A DNA stretch of 64,000 nt. It comes from Allodiplogaster sudhausi. Taxonomy: Eukaryota > Nematoda > Chromadorea > Rhabditida > Diplogasteridae. Shown piece by piece: positions 1-12,900 of the stretch (position 1 is its first letter; every line of letters starts with the position of its first letter). The notes under the pieces are model-generated. The model searched no databases, had not been told where the DNA came from, and worked only from the letters and a program-made list of their open reading frames with translations. Made by a program: the position numbers and the translations under genes. The stretch lies in contig CALZFC010000019.1 of NCBI GenBank assembly GCA_945643635.1, forward strand, positions 1,226,501 to 1,290,500. The letters run 5' to 3'.

Positions 1-2998
1 AAAAATTGCTCCAACGGCCACAAGGCCTAGATTGATCAGGGTCATGAAACTCGTGGTCTGTGTCGAGAAGATGCTGCCCTCAGCTGATGGATTGCATCCC
101 TGCAATTTTTAACATGAATCCTCAGCATGTGATTTTTTTAAAAAATATATTCTATTTTACATTTAATGTGATAATAAACGATATCACGATATCTACGACG
201 CAATGAGAAATGAACCTTCGCAACTCGGTCCTCTGTGCCGAGAATCGCGTCCCGTGCCCCGGGCCACGAATGCGGTCCGCGGATACGGTAGAAGTAGCTG
301 GTATGAGGAGAAAAGAGGAGATGGAGAGAGAGAAGAGGATCAGAGAAGACAGTGGAGAAGAAGGGGGGAGGGCGACAGTCGAGGACGCCTGCCAACTCGT
401 TCATGTACGGGCGGAAGACTGCCTGACAAAGGACAAATTCATTTGCAATAGAGAGAGAGGAAAGACCTGCTGACTTTGCAAGGATTGCATAGCAAGAGGA
501 CCTCGTCGCTATGGAGTGGCGGAGTGGAGTCTTCAGAGAATGGCACGCCTATTTGCTTGAATGTCCACGCCGCCATCTCTTGCTTTGAAAATAATTAATG
601 TGCTCTTTAAAAGCTTAAATAATGTTTAAAATTGTAGATACATTAGTTGGCTGAGGAATGATTCCGCTAAAGACGCCGAGTGCATAACGAGCTTGCATCT
701 CAACAACGGGCGGAACAGGACCACGAGGCTCAACACATGTTCAAGTTGGCAAATTATAGACTGACAGAACGAATGTTCAATTGATGTGTATTATATATAT
801 GTATGTATGTACTGATTGAATGACGGAAAAGATAACTTGGATACACCCAATTATGGCAAGTGTATACTTCTCCAGACAAGTCGGGAAGATATTGCGATGA
901 AGGCTCAGCTGATTGTTGACCACCTGGAGAGAAGCATTATTCAATTTAGCTGGCAGGTTATCTAACAAAACCCTAAACATGAGCAGAATATAAATAATAA
1001 TAAAAAAAATAACTAAAAGTAAGTTCTTACCTTGATCAAGCCTCCATCTTCGATCATTGGAAACTCAATCTCGTATCCTGTTGCGAAGATAATCTGAAAC
1101 ATTTCTGAACACAACTGAAACGTCAAAAGCGAAGAAAATACATATATTCGATAAATTCAAAGCATTCGCAAGGAATATTTTGACTAACAGCATCAACGTT
1201 GGCAACTTGCGAGTTATCATCGAAAGTGACAGATTTACCGGTGATCAAGGAAATAGATTTCTTGACAATGACCAAGCCGGTTGCGAGTCTTTCGAAGAGC
1301 TCATCGCTGATCAGTATCTTGGCGCTGCAATGAGAGTGTTAAAGAGAGACAGAGAACGATAGAACAAATATGATCTCTAGAGACGAAATAACTTGAAAGC
1401 ACTTCTTGGGCGGATGAATTCTGTATGCCTTGGGATCGAAGCGGCGAGTCAGCTTCCGTGCCATCAGAAAACCGAGGACTCTCCGGGGCAGCAACTGCAA
1501 AGAAATATAATTGATTCTCTGTGAGATCAATATATTCCTTCTAGGTGAATAAAATAGCTTTCTTATTCCTTTGTGTACTTAAAGGTCATTGTGAGGCCAA
1601 ATAAAAAGACGTGCATCCCTCATCGCAGCCATGAATTGATTGTTGAAATCGATGTCGAACGGACGGCCAAAGTCGCCGAGGCGACTGAAGAGCCACGTGC
1701 CGCGGCGGGTCGACATGTACACATGCAAACATTAATATAATATTCAACATTTGTTTTTTTTTGTTAGTTTAGAAGTAATTATCATTCTAACATGCGTCTT
1801 TAGTGAGTTGTAAGACAGGGCCTCATCACAAACCTTCCTTGCGACTCGGCTTACTTCGCACGCAATGTCGATTGCCGAAGGGCCGAAACCAACAACAACG
1901 ACCACTTTGTTCTCGAAATCTTCAACCATGCATCTTTGAGAGTAAATAGGAGAAGTAGGAACGAGCAACCAGTGGCATCCTTGTAGTCACGAGAGTGCAG
2001 GATGCGACCCTCGAAGTCCTCGATCCCCGGGATGGCCGGCCGGGGAAAGAGCGGAACACACCAGCGGCCGCTCGCTACCATCACAAAGTCGAAGAAGTCA
2101 TCCGTCACGGATTCGTCTCTAACTTTTTAATATTTAAACTTGTTATTGTTCATTAATAATATGTTTTATAGATATTGATCGTTATGCAATGAGAATGCCA
2201 TTGAACAAACCTCATGTTCTTTGTTGTCACAACCCATTGACCAGTTTCTGCGTAGAGCTCCGACCGACTCACATTCAGCACCTATTTAGTTGATTTCCAA
2301 TCTTCATTTCCTTTCCTCGATATCTTTCATTTTCATTCTCTCAAAAGATTTATTGCGGCACGTTCTGGTTCTTTTATACCTTTCATTCTCTCAAGCGTTT
2401 CGCAAAAGTTAACAAAGCGAGATTCAAGCAGCAAAGTTTGCCAACTTCCGTCTGAAAGCGAATGTGTTCTGCTAGTGCAAAGTGTTGCGCGTATTCCTCG
2501 AAGTACACAAGCATCTCTCTTCGATGCAAGAAGTTCGGCAGCTCTGCCCGTGGTGGGAAGTCAGAATAGGCCGTATTCGTGATTGTATTTCGCATTATGG
2601 ACGACTCTGAGATCAAATGCTCAGTGAACCTTTGAGAGATGAACTATGAAAATCAAAAGCACGCACCGTAATTACATGTATTTTTTTTTTACTATTTGAG
2701 GCTGTGGATGAAAGAAAGAATGAAAACGATAAGAATATATAAGTATGCGTAAAGAGACCATTTGTCAGAACAGGCTTGAAACGCCAGAGTCCGCCGACAT
2801 CGTCTTGTTTCTCGTAACAAACAACTTGGTAGCCAGCCAACAGAGCATGCCTAAAGGTGGGTCATTTCGGTTTTCTTTTACCTTATAAACAAATTCTTTC
2901 CTAATGCCAAAAAATTAACAAAAATGAAGCCTAATTGTGTTTTTTTTAATGTGGGAGACTCCGGCGCCGATGATGCCAACGCGTTGTTTGGATGGCAT
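1..2998 (-). CDS. Flavin-containing monooxygenase, copy A (3' end beyond window, first exon damaged)
   Basis: FAD/NADPH-dependent monooxygenase that oxygenates soft nucleophiles, normally anchored in the ER. About a dozen exons follow the family order: an N-terminal FAD exon (MPSKQRVGIIGAGV, ATG at 2996-2998), GLWRFKP near 2770, the FMO motif FEGRILHSRDYKDATG near 1975-2030, the NADPH loop VVVVVGFGPSA near 1890, the FATGY motif near 1070, and a C-terminal exon with DPLLSLHLLF and GPHSWPGARDAIL (150-425). Bases 1-110 encode a hydrophobic segment (MTLINLGLVAVGAIF) that should be the membrane anchor and runs off the edge. Oddities: exon 1 stops right after GAGV, lacking the third Gly of GxGxxG and the next ~6 residues that copy B has, and its phase does not match exon 2. 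The NADPH loop ends in Ala rather than Gly. It may be a pseudogene in the making. It lies in tandem with copy B. Confidence 0.85.
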
Positions 2999-3138
2999 CT
3001 AAATGACGAGGCGCCACCATTACTCGGCTTTAATTAAACAGATTAATGGTAAATGAAATGAAGGAACTGGGTGAAATGAAAATGTAACGGAGAGCACACA
3101 ATTTTTGTGCACTCTTCAGCTGATAAGACTCTTACTAT

Positions 3139-3195
<57 letters not shown>

Positions 3196-3659
3196 TTTGT
3201 GCTGGCCGCGACCGTGACCCAAACTCTACGAATCTGAATTCGAACATTTAAAGTTAAACAGTTGCTGGGCATCCCATCTTGGCTACAACACATGGAAATG
3301 TAAGAAGTTGTGCTTATAATACAAATCTAAAAGTGAAAACAAACTGAACTTTTATCCAAAATGTGCGTAATCCATTTGCGATATTCAATTAAATTCGTTG
3401 AAAGTATTGCGCTGATTTATCGCTCTTAACGTTTGCAAGAATCACAAAGGAAGAATGATTGCCTGATGCCTAAATATGTCATCCTGTATGAATCACGTTC
3501 AGTGTCAGCAAGCAATTCGCTAAAATTCAACTATTTCTCAAAAATTCTTTATAGGAATGTAGTTGCGAAATGACATCAAGATCGAAGCAGACGACTTAGA
3601 GAATGATCACAGACAAGTGAAACAATTAGGGGTTTTAGAAAACTATTTGCTAGAATGCT
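2999..3659. repeat. Intergenic spacer with (GA)n tract
   Basis: Spacer between the two FMO copies. It holds a nearly pure (GA)n run at about 3142-3190. I see no coding signal in the rest. Confidence 0.7.
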
Positions 3660-6600
3660 TTAAAATAGAATAGCGAAAAGAGAGAGAAGAATGAGCAGAG
3701 CAGCCAATGCCAGATGGACGAGAAGAGCGAAGCTCTGGTTCTGCATCGTGAAGATTGACCCCGTCGCCGCTCCATGCTTTCCCTTCAAATTCTCATCCGA
3801 CTTTGCACTCATAAAATATGTTTCGAATATTTTGCTACGGATATGAAATCGCTTCAAGTCTAAAGATATGTATGCATGTTTTATCATTTTCTTTGAATTC
3901 AGATAAAGTAATAATAAAATAGTCTTACCTTGGCAACTCGATCAGCGATGCCCAGAATGGCATTTCTGGCACCTGACCACGGGAACGGACCACGCAGACG
4001 GAAGAAGTACGCGGCATGAGGAGCGATGAGGAGATGAGCAGCGATTAGAGGAACAGAGAGGAGAGTGGAGAGGAACGAGGGAGGGGCGCAGCCTACTTCC
4101 TCTGCCAACTCGTCCATGTACGGCAGGTACGACACCTAATACGATTTTCACATATTGAGGTAAATTCAATATTGATTGCTACGTACAAATGCATGAATGT
4201 AAACGATTAAGTAGACTTACGATAGTTGTATGGCGAGGAGAGCTCGGATATAACTCAAAATTCTTGCTGATTGCTCTCTCAACCCACTCGCGCATTTCTT
4301 CCTGAAAAATAAAAACTAAAAGAAATTTTATAATTTACCTCTACAGTTAGAACAACCGCAGTAAGGAACACGAAGAACTGGAATGAAAAATACCTTAACC
4401 GGAAGTTGAATAGTTAAACTGAAGACGCCCAAAGCGTATCTCGCTTGCATTTCCGTGATCGAAGGAACGCCGGCCTGGGGCTAAATTGGATTGAGAACAT
4501 TAAGAATAATCTTGTCCCAATATATTTGCACTTACATTTAAAGAAGAAAGATCGCTGAATAAATAATTAATGCATATTTGAATTCCCGCGTTCACCCTTG
4601 GGTAGGCACTCTCTCGTTCTTGCGTATAACTTCACATTTCTCACAAGGCTGCTGCGTGAAAATATCACGCGCGATAGGGCTGCGGCAATTTTAAATCTCA
4701 AATGGTCTTTCGGTGATCGCCCTCCTTTAAAAAAGGGCGATCACGGAAAAAAGAGTGAAATTTAAAATTGCCATTGTCCTTGTTTACTCACATTCGCGTG
4801 TGCAATTTTCACGAAGCGGGTTTGTGCAACCTGCGAGATAACAAAACGATCATAAACTCCAATGGTAGACGTTTCGGCTATCGTCCTAATCTAACGTTTA
4901 AAATAGAATTCATCTTTGAACTTACCTGCAAGCATCCAATAAATGTTTCGTGCCAAGTCAACCGGAAAGATGAAGCGGTACAAGCTGACTTTGTTTCCGA
5001 CGGTCTAAATTCGTATTCATAGTCTATGTAAGAATTTTAAGTACTCCTACCGAAATGAGTTTTCCCTTTTCGATCATAGGAAAGTCGAACTCGTAGCCAG
5101 TTGCAAGGATTACCTAGAATATGAACTCTAAAAATGCAATTAGCCTTGAACGATATCTTATGGCAAAACTTTTGTTTGATAATAATCAAGAGCCCATTAT
5201 GTAAAAGGTTTTTGCAAACCTCGTCAACATCTGCGATCTTTGATGAATCCTCGAAGACAACAGATTTATTGTCAAAGTGAGAGATGGCTCCCATCACACG
5301 AACTGCGCCGCATGCGATTCGACTGCAGAGGTCGTCGTTATAGAGAGGAATGCCACTGCAAGGAAAGGAGTTCATGAAGAAGTGTGGACGGGGCTCCCCC
5401 TCCCCCCGCACTCGAATTGGCCGTTCGGAGGCTCGAGGCCGTAGGCGGCGTGATCGAAGCGTCGTGTCAACGCGCGAGTCAGAAACGCCTGTTGAAGGCC
5501 CGGCGGGAGCAGCTGGACAGTTCGGATGTTAATAGGACTACGCCACAATTAACATAGAAAAAGAAAAAAATATGAAGATTTCTTGTGAGAATAGACGAAC
5601 TCGTCTCTTGGTCTCCTGCAGCCGCGTCTGCCACTGCGTGTCATAGGGAGTGCCGTAGTCGGAGAGACGCTCATTCACCCAAGTACCACGACGGGCAACC
5701 AAATGCACCTTCAGACCAAGAATGCCTTTCTCACAAGGCTTCAGAACTCCTTCCATGGCATTGCAATGTAATAATAATAATAAACATCTACATACTAATG
5801 TACATACATATGTACATATGTATGTTTGTATAGATAAAATGATGTTATACCTCCTTGGCGACTCGGCTGAGCTCGCATGCAATATCGCCGCCTGAGTTGC
5901 CGACTCCAACCACGACCACCACTTTGTTGTCGTAGCCTGCAAACATATTGTACCGTTCTTCGTCATAAAACTAACATGAAAGGGTTTTTTTCTACGACTT
6001 CTTGAGCAATGTAAAGTCTTGAGAGCCTCAGACCTGTTGCATCCTTGTAATCGTGTGCATGCGTGATTCTGCCGCCAAATTCATTCTCGCCTGGCCAACT
6101 CGGCCAGAGTGGAACTCGATGATGTCCCGTGGCCATAAAGACAAAGTCAAATTCCTCCGACATAACTTCCTCGCTCCTGCCATTATATGCATAAGTAAAA
6201 AAGAGCTTTTCAAAAGGATTATGTCTTTTTTGTTTTCCCCACAGCTTTGCTGTATTACTTAGGTTATAAAATGTCGCTTATGTTGTTATGCGCACAAAGT
6301 TCTAGAGAGAAAGGATGGATTAGGAGGATGAGCGAAGAACGCAACTTTTCAAAGTGCACGCTTTCACAAAGAAGAGATTTATGTGGCTTTTAGGAACCGT
6401 GTGTTTTATGAATGAACATAATAAAATATCAACTCACTTTATATGACGAGAGCTAACTTTCCATTTTCCTGTGACGTCTAAATCTGCAGTTCTTTCAATG
6501 TTCACTACCTGAAAAATCATGAGATCCTTTTTTTTAATAATTAGAAGTGTTTCATGAGAGAACGATGTTCGTATGGCACGATAAAAAAAAACTTCCTTAA

Positions 6601-7370
6601 AAAGGGATTTAAAAAAGAGCTTCTTCAAGATCTCATCCTGTCTCTTCTTTCAATCTCTTTCACTGTGATTTTTTCCACTATTTCTCTCTTTTCACTGTTC
6701 CTATTTGTACAGTTTCTTTCTCTCCATCTCTCTTTCTTTCAGCTGGCGCTCTCCGCTCTCATACTTGACATTTCCAGTTTTTTGAACCTCGGTCTCAAAG
6801 CGAATGTGATCGATGAGGGAAAAATGCTCGGCGTATTCTCGCAAGTACGCAAAGAGTCGCGTGTTGTGCATGAAGTTTGGCTCTTCTGGCGCGGGGAGAA
6901 AGTCAGAATAAGCAGTCATCTCCTTCGAGGAGTTGGACACTGTGCTGCGCATCACGGATGCTTTTGAACTATCACTGTTTTATCGTTATTGATTTTTTTA
7001 TAAATAAATTCACTTATATGTGCTTCTGATACATAATCTTTAGTTTACTAATTAGGCTTACATTGCAAGACGACAAAATGTAGATTAAACAGCAGACCAA
7101 TTGTTTGCTGTGGCTTGAATCGCCAGAGGCCACCGACATTTTCTTGGCACTCGAAACAAAGAACATCGTAGCCTTGCAGCAACGAATGCCTGCCAATTTT
7201 AGTTCCGAATGCTTCCCAGGACTTCAGAATATTGATTGATAATGCCGATCATCGAAATTCTTTGATGTATGCGAAACAAGAACGGATAAAGTACCAACGG
7301 ACCGTATGCATGGCAGTCCGGAAATGCCCGCGCCTACCACAGCAATGCGGCGCGGCTTGCCTGCAGTCAT
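3660..7370 (-). CDS. Flavin-containing monooxygenase, copy B
   Basis: Second FMO of the tandem pair, apparently complete. The start ATG (7368-7370) opens MTAGKPRRIAVVGAGISGLP, an intact FAD-binding GxGxxG. Next come GLWRFKP (about 7100-7150), a 'SNSSKEM' exon (about 6790-6970), FGGRITHAHDYKDATG (about 6040-6100), the NADPH motif VVVVVGVGNSGGD (about 5890-5930), RRGTW (about 5690), LATGYEFDFP (about 5070-5110), and a C-terminal exon with MDELAEEVG and RGPFPWSGARNAIL (3930-4135). The last exon (stop at 3660) ends in LALAALLILLSLFAILF, a tail membrane anchor typical of microsomal FMOs. Exon order matches copy A, so the pair arose by tandem duplication. One intron (about 5343-5398) is only 56 bp. 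The dinucleotide-binding loops are in better condition than in copy A. Confidence 0.9.
4684..4772. repeat. Hairpin-forming inverted repeat inside an FMO B intron
   Basis: Two ~40-bp arms face each other. They share GGCAATTTTAAAT at the outer ends and GTGATCGCCCT at the inner ends, with a short A/T-rich loop. The arms match at roughly 80%. It resembles a tiny MITE. Confidence 0.65.
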
Positions 7371-8399
7371 CCTCAAAGAAAGAAAAGATCACTCTAAGCA
7401 GCCATCCACGAAACGACCGTTGATCTTTCGAGACAATCCCTCACTCGCAAGGATTGAACCCTCTCTCGTTAGTAATACGCCAGCCGGCATCTTTCATGTT
7501 AGGTAATAAAGCCATAAGAAGCGTTCTTTTGAGGAAACAGTTGTCAATACTAGTATACTAGTACATCTGTGCTAAGCATGGGGTCGAAAATCACGAAACA
7601 TTTGAGTACAATAATGACACATTAAGCAGAGCCAGAGCAGGGCGGAGGCCACTAGCACTCATGGTACTTTATCTAGCCACTCAGACACTTGATTGCCCTC
7701 CAAATTGGGCGCGAGAGAACTAATCGAACGAGAAATGAGCGTGCTTCCTGCGTGATCAGCCTAGACAGAGAGCGAAGAGCGTGGTGAAACCAGTTCACTT
7801 GTCTTTCTTGTCGTTGTAAACATGTTCAAGTGCCAAGTAAGTAATCTGAAGTGGCGTGTTTAGAGCGCAAATTTGGTTTTCCTGCGTAATTTTCAAATGA
7901 ATTTACGGGGAGCATATCAATGTGTACTTTCATTTTTTTTCTCTCATTCTCTGTAAATAAAAATAGGCTAACTGGCAGTTGTAATTACAATTGTAATTTT
8001 CGAGTGCTCGATATGTAGCTTTCAGCTTATTGTTAGTTTTTGCATCTGCCAGCCATAACAAGTCATCAGCATCTGTCCGTGTGCATGCCAACTGATAGAG
8101 AAATTTACTTACTGCTTCTTTTTTTTATTGCTCATTTCACTCGAATTCATAACCAGGCATCGCATTTGATCCTCTACCAAAATACTACACGAAAATAATC
8201 AATATATGCATGTATTTATGTATATACATATGTACATGTTCATGCCCAATCTACTCATCAGACGTTGTCAGTATTAATTTGTACTATAATATTATAAGGC
8301 AGAAAAATGAAGGAAATATCGAGAATCAGTGTAGCGTAGACCGGTAATAAATAATGTGCGTAATAACAAAATTTTCATTATAGTAGTAAGCAAGACCCG
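7371..8399. other. Intergenic region upstream of FMO B
   Basis: No gene that I can support. A plus-strand ATG at 7821 opens four codons (MFKC) followed by a good donor-like GTAAGT, so a first exon of an unseen gene is possible but unproven. A TACATA/ATGTAC palindromic stretch lies at about 8215-8240. Confidence 0.4.
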
Positions 8400-8860
8400 T
8401 CAAATAGTGAGTCCAATGAAGAGCCCGGCAATAATAGCAACGAGGAAGACACTGCATAGGGTGAGGACGATCTTGCCGGGAATGTCAGAGAGCAGCCGTT
8501 CTCTCATTGTCAGTCCTTCCGGGGCCAATGTCTGCGAAGCTGCCTCGACGTCTCTCGGGTACGGGTTCTCTTCGTACTTCATGACTGGAACGGTCCCAAC
8601 CCTTGCTATCCTTGGGAAGCTACCGGACTCAGAAGAAGTCTCCGTAAGAGATCGCTCGATCTGCAACTGAAGAGCTCATTTTAGAAACAACGTCTAAAAT
8701 ATTGATTAGTAAACAAAATTATTTATTAAAAAAGTAAAATAAAAATTGGCATAAATGCTCAAATCTACATAAGTTCATGCATTTAAAAAAGTTTATTAGT
8801 AATAATTCTGTATAATCGATATCGACTAACTCGATGAGAAGAAGCAACCGGTGTAGTCAT
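8400..8860 (-). CDS. Small tail-anchored membrane protein (96 aa)
   Basis: Two exons, 8831-8860 and 8400-8660, join in phase through an intron with GTTAGT donor and TTGCAG acceptor. The predicted 96-aa protein starts MTTPVASSHR, has a polar Ser/Glu/Arg-rich region, and ends with one strong hydrophobic segment (KIVLTLCSVFLVAIIAGLFI) three residues before the stop. There is no N-terminal signal, so a cytosolic N-terminus with a C-terminal anchor is likely. I do not recognise the family. Confidence 0.6.
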
Positions 8861-9221
8861 AACTCGATCTGTACTGGACTGTCAGGTGAAAGTCAACTTG
8901 TTTGTGAGCTTGCCTTTTGTACGACTACCCGGCATAAAAGCGAGCGGAAAATTCACGTGATCAGATCAAACCTATAAATGGCCGGTGAGAGGGACTTTCC
9001 CGCGCCGCCTTTGGACTCTGCTCTCTTCATCTTTGGATACAAAGCAAACAGATGCAAGAGTAGCTAGGCCTTGGCTGTGGACTCCAGTCAATAGTACCGG
9101 AAGTACAAACTTTCACAACTTCATGAGGCTGGGAACTTTAATTAAAGATAAGCACTTTGTTAAGATATACAAAAAGGAGGTTTATCAATCAGATCACGAA
9201 TAGCAACAACGACAGAAACAG

Positions 9222-9706
9222 TTATGCTTGATCATGAAGAGTTATTACAGTTACAGATCGTCCGGCGAGTGATGAGCTCGCAACGCTTGATTTAACGAAG
9301 TTCTGTAGAGGAGTCGGCACAAGGGCGCGGAGTTGGGCGAGGACTGCTGCCCTGGCTGGAGAGGACATTATGAGAAGCAGCACGGGAGACACGAACACCG
9401 TCACGTCGAGGGTCCAGAATAACTGACAGTCAGAGAGTGTAATGAACTATTTGAATGCTTTTTAAGGTTTGAAAGAAAAGAGCCAACAAAAACTTGCAAA
9501 TCTTAATAACATTGAGAATCGCGAGACTCTTCATGCGCGAGTCACCAAAGAAGGCGGCGAGTCCCCAGATTGTATGGTGGATGCAGTTCAGGAGGAAGAT
9601 GGACGAGCTGATCAGGGAGTAGTAGTGGAGACGGCGCTGGTGCTCGTTCAGCTTCTTGCCAAGCACATTCTCAAGAAGAACGAAAGAGAGATAAAGAGAG
9701 GGAGAT

Positions 9707-9753
<47 letters not shown>

Positions 9754-11219
9754 GAGTGAAAATAACGGAAAAACCATAAGTTGTGAAGGCAACGAAAAAC
9801 GAACCATAGGGAGGGAGAGGTCAAGACTTACACTCTTTAGTGTTTATCACCAGCTGATATCATTGGCACAAATAATGCATCTCTCCTGACCTTCTTTGCA
9901 AAGTTGCGTAACATTGCGAGAGTTATTCCATTCAGTCCAGTGTTTACCACAACATAAGCAGCACACAACGAGGAGTACATGGTTCGGGCGATCTGGAAAA
10001 GAGATTTCAATCAGAACTATGTTTATTGTAAAGTCCAGTTTGACCTGCGCATGACTCTGTTTAAATCCCCAGTTGTCAACTCTCCACTCGCCGTCTGTTG
10101 TCGCATTCGTCCATTGAACTTCTTCCTCAAGTATACTTTATAGAGTACAACAACGGAACACATCAAATATCTCTGTAAATGATACTTCTGTCGAAGTATT
10201 CTTGAAAGAACAGTCTGTAAAGTGAAATGCTCCATCATGTTTTGTGTACTTTGAAGAAAGAATTGAAAGCATGCCCCAATGTAGTAAAGCTGCATGAGCG
10301 TAGGCAGAATTAGTTGGAGAAAGACAACAACCACAACCATTGATGCAGATCTCTTCTGAACAAATTCAATTGACAACTGTCTGCCCGTTCAGATTCATTG
10401 AAAGAATGAACTGTTTTTACTCGAAATAGACATCACGTCATCGAAGTCAGTTACTGTTCAAGTCAAATAGTGGGGGGAGAAGTCCAAAGTGAACGCGGAG
10501 AGGTGGCTGAGTAAGAGCAAAAGTAAGCAAATATCGGACCAGGCACTACAAAACTCTAATAATTTTTCCCATGGAATGTGTTGGATTCTTTAAAAGAATA
10601 GAATACTGACTTTTGCAGCGTTGAATGGACGCCGAAGGACAAGAAATCGGTTAATGCTCATTAGCAGAAAGCCAAACATGTGACCAATGCTCCCAGCATC
10701 CAGCGAAACCTTCATTTTTATTATATAAAATATTGCACCAAATTGGAATTAGTGCAGAAGATGAAACACGCATATATGTATGTACATTATAGCTATATAT
10801 GTACATACATACATACCTACGTGTTTGATAACGAAGCTATATTTCGTTGTTGATATAAAAAAAAACGGAGATTTAGTAATTTACCAGGGAAAAATAGATG
10901 AGCCATGTGTAAGCCTTCGTGACATGCTGATCCCGATATAAGAAGACGAGACCTCCACCGATTACTGCACTCATTCCGGAGATTCCTCAAGTGTGCAAAA
11001 CATATGGAATGTATGTATCTACATACATACACAGAATGCAAAGCATATATTTGCAGTAACCTGTAAAGTGAAAGATGAGAAAAAAGCTGGATTGAAGATT
11101 GGAGTCTTTCGAGCGTGCAAGCGAAACCATTACAAACAAGTAAAAGAAACAAAGTGGAGGCTCGAAGAAGACGCGGTCAATCACACCAGCCGTGCTTAGC
11201 ACGTCCTCGATCCAAGAGC
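9222..11219 (-). CDS. Seven-transmembrane receptor-like protein
   Basis: At least seven exons encode successive hydrophobic segments: FEPPLCFFYLFVMVSLA (TM1, about 11090-11180), MSAVIGGGLVFLY (TM2, about 10940), FGFLLMSINRFLVLRRPF (TM3 with an INR motif in place of DRY, about 10630-10690), MVVVVVFLQLILPTLMQLYY (about 10290-10340), MYSSLCAAYVVVNTGLNG (about 9930-9990), SLISSSIFLLNCIHHTIWGL (about 9570-9620) and DVTVFVSPVLLLIM (TM7, about 9380-9410). A Ser/Thr-rich tail stops at 9222-9224. The INRF signature and short exons resemble nematode-type chemoreceptor GPCRs, but the subfamily is unclear. The start codon is not resolved; coding seems to begin near 11219 or in an undetected upstream exon. 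A long (GA)n tract (about 9700-9752) sits in an intron. Confidence 0.65.
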
Positions 11220-11907
11220 CCCTTCATATTTTTAATTTATTTTTATTTAATAGCTGTTAACCTTTTGAATTAATCAGAACAGATGTTTTATACTAATCAA
11301 CTATATAAAAAAACATTAAATATAAATCAAAATGAAACTAACATTTACAATCACTCTTCACCTCTGTCTTTGACAATGATTTGAAAATCTGAAAAGAATA
11401 GTAACAGTCTAGAGTAAGTAAAGGCCAGAGATCTCAGCTGCTATTGCCTATGTCTACTTCTCAGAAGAGGAAGTTGACTTAATATTCACCTTGGGTGTCT
11501 ACGAATACAATGTATCAAATAAGTTTTTCTAAGAAGAACTGCGGTCATCAACCCATCCTTCTCAATGGAAATGGGAAACTATGAATAAGATGCTCTTTGA
11601 GAACGTCAGTTAACGAATTTCATGGATGCGCATGCATACATTCTTCTCTTTGTGGCTTGCATCAGACACAACAGCACTACAATATAAATATTTACATTAC
11701 GGCTATATTGAAATCTTATGACTTTCAAATAATTCACGTTACAGGAAAATTGAAAGCAAGTCTCTTCTGTCAAAGATATAAAAGGCAGCTATTTTTCAAA
11801 CAAATGAAAGTATGTAGTATGTATGTATGTTGCTTCAACAATCCACTGAAGTATTACTGTGATAAAATAATCATATTTCGATAAGATTTCTGGTGATTTG
11901 AGAAAAA
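11220..11907. other. Intergenic, no gene seen
   Basis: AT-rich spacer between the 7TM gene and DJ-1. I find no exon-like signal. A short ATGTATGT run lies near 11817-11830. Confidence 0.5.
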
Positions 11908-12900
11908 TCACATCTTAATGAGATAAAAGTCGATGAACTTCTTGTTGACTTCCGAGCCGACCAAAGTCTCAACGATCTTGCTTGCAAACTCGAAAGCGGT
12001 GCCCGGAGCCTGGCTAGTAATCAGTTGGCCGTCCACAGCAACACGCTCATTTGCAAATTTGTAACCTGCAAAACATATTGCTCTCAGCGGATCAGTTTTC
12101 GTCATTGCAAAAAAGACATAATCGGTATAATCAAGTAAAAGAAATACAGATCTTTAAATAGAACACTTGAAAGCAGAAACCTCGTTCGGTGACCTTGTCG
12201 TAGATCTCAGGCAACGGAAACGTGGACAGCGTGGCGCCAGGCTGGACGCCGGAGGCTGCGATTACGGTGGCACCGGCGCAGATGGACGCGATGAGACCGC
12301 CACGGGCATGCTGGGAGCGGAGCATTTCCAGCACGAGAGCGGAGGCAGCTAGACGAGGACCACCCTCAAAGGCACCACCATCAAGGCTGCTATCTAACTA
12401 TTCGTTCAATTAAGTTATAGAAAACAGAGTCATGAACAAATAATCAATGTTTAAAAGGAAGTGAACCTTGATCCCGCCAGGCAAAATGATGACGTCATAT
12501 TCTTGTTTCGACACGCTTTCAAGAGTGACGTCGGGAAGAATGCGAAGACCGTTCGAGAGTGTCACTGGGCCTCCTTCTTCGGAGATCGACGCGATGGTGA
12601 CCTGCACATGGAATGAGATCTCGCTTGCTGTCAGAGCTCTTTCGCATTCAAAGATTTCGATTGGTTACCGCTGACTCAAAAACATTCCATTTTTGTTAAA
12701 ACATGTAATTTTTATTTAAATTTATTGAATTAAAAATTTTCATTTTAATTCAACAAATTCCTTCAGTGAAAAGAATGTACGTAAATATTACAAACGACAC
12801 TGACTTTGAGGCCGCAATGTCGAAGATAATCAGAAGGAATGGCCACTTCCAGATCTTCGCTCCCCTCTGCCACGATCAGCAGTGCAGTCTTTGACGCCAT
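11908..12900 (-). CDS. PARK7: DJ-1/PARK7-family protein
   Basis: Four exons with consistent phases (12805-12900, 12467-12601, 12181-12394, 11908-12065) give about 200 aa, close to the usual ~190. The N-terminus MASKTALLIVAEGSEDLEVAIP matches the DJ-1 fold with the conserved active-site Glu. VIILPGG and ASICAGATVIAASG follow; the Cys is the redox-sensed nucleophile. ITSQAPGTAFEFASKIVE is the C-terminal helix signature. The His of the family's THPL motif is Phe here (STFPLP), and about ten extra residues follow PGG depending on the exon 3 acceptor chosen. The role expected from the family is oxidative-stress defence and glyoxal/deglycase-type chemistry. Confidence 0.93.
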
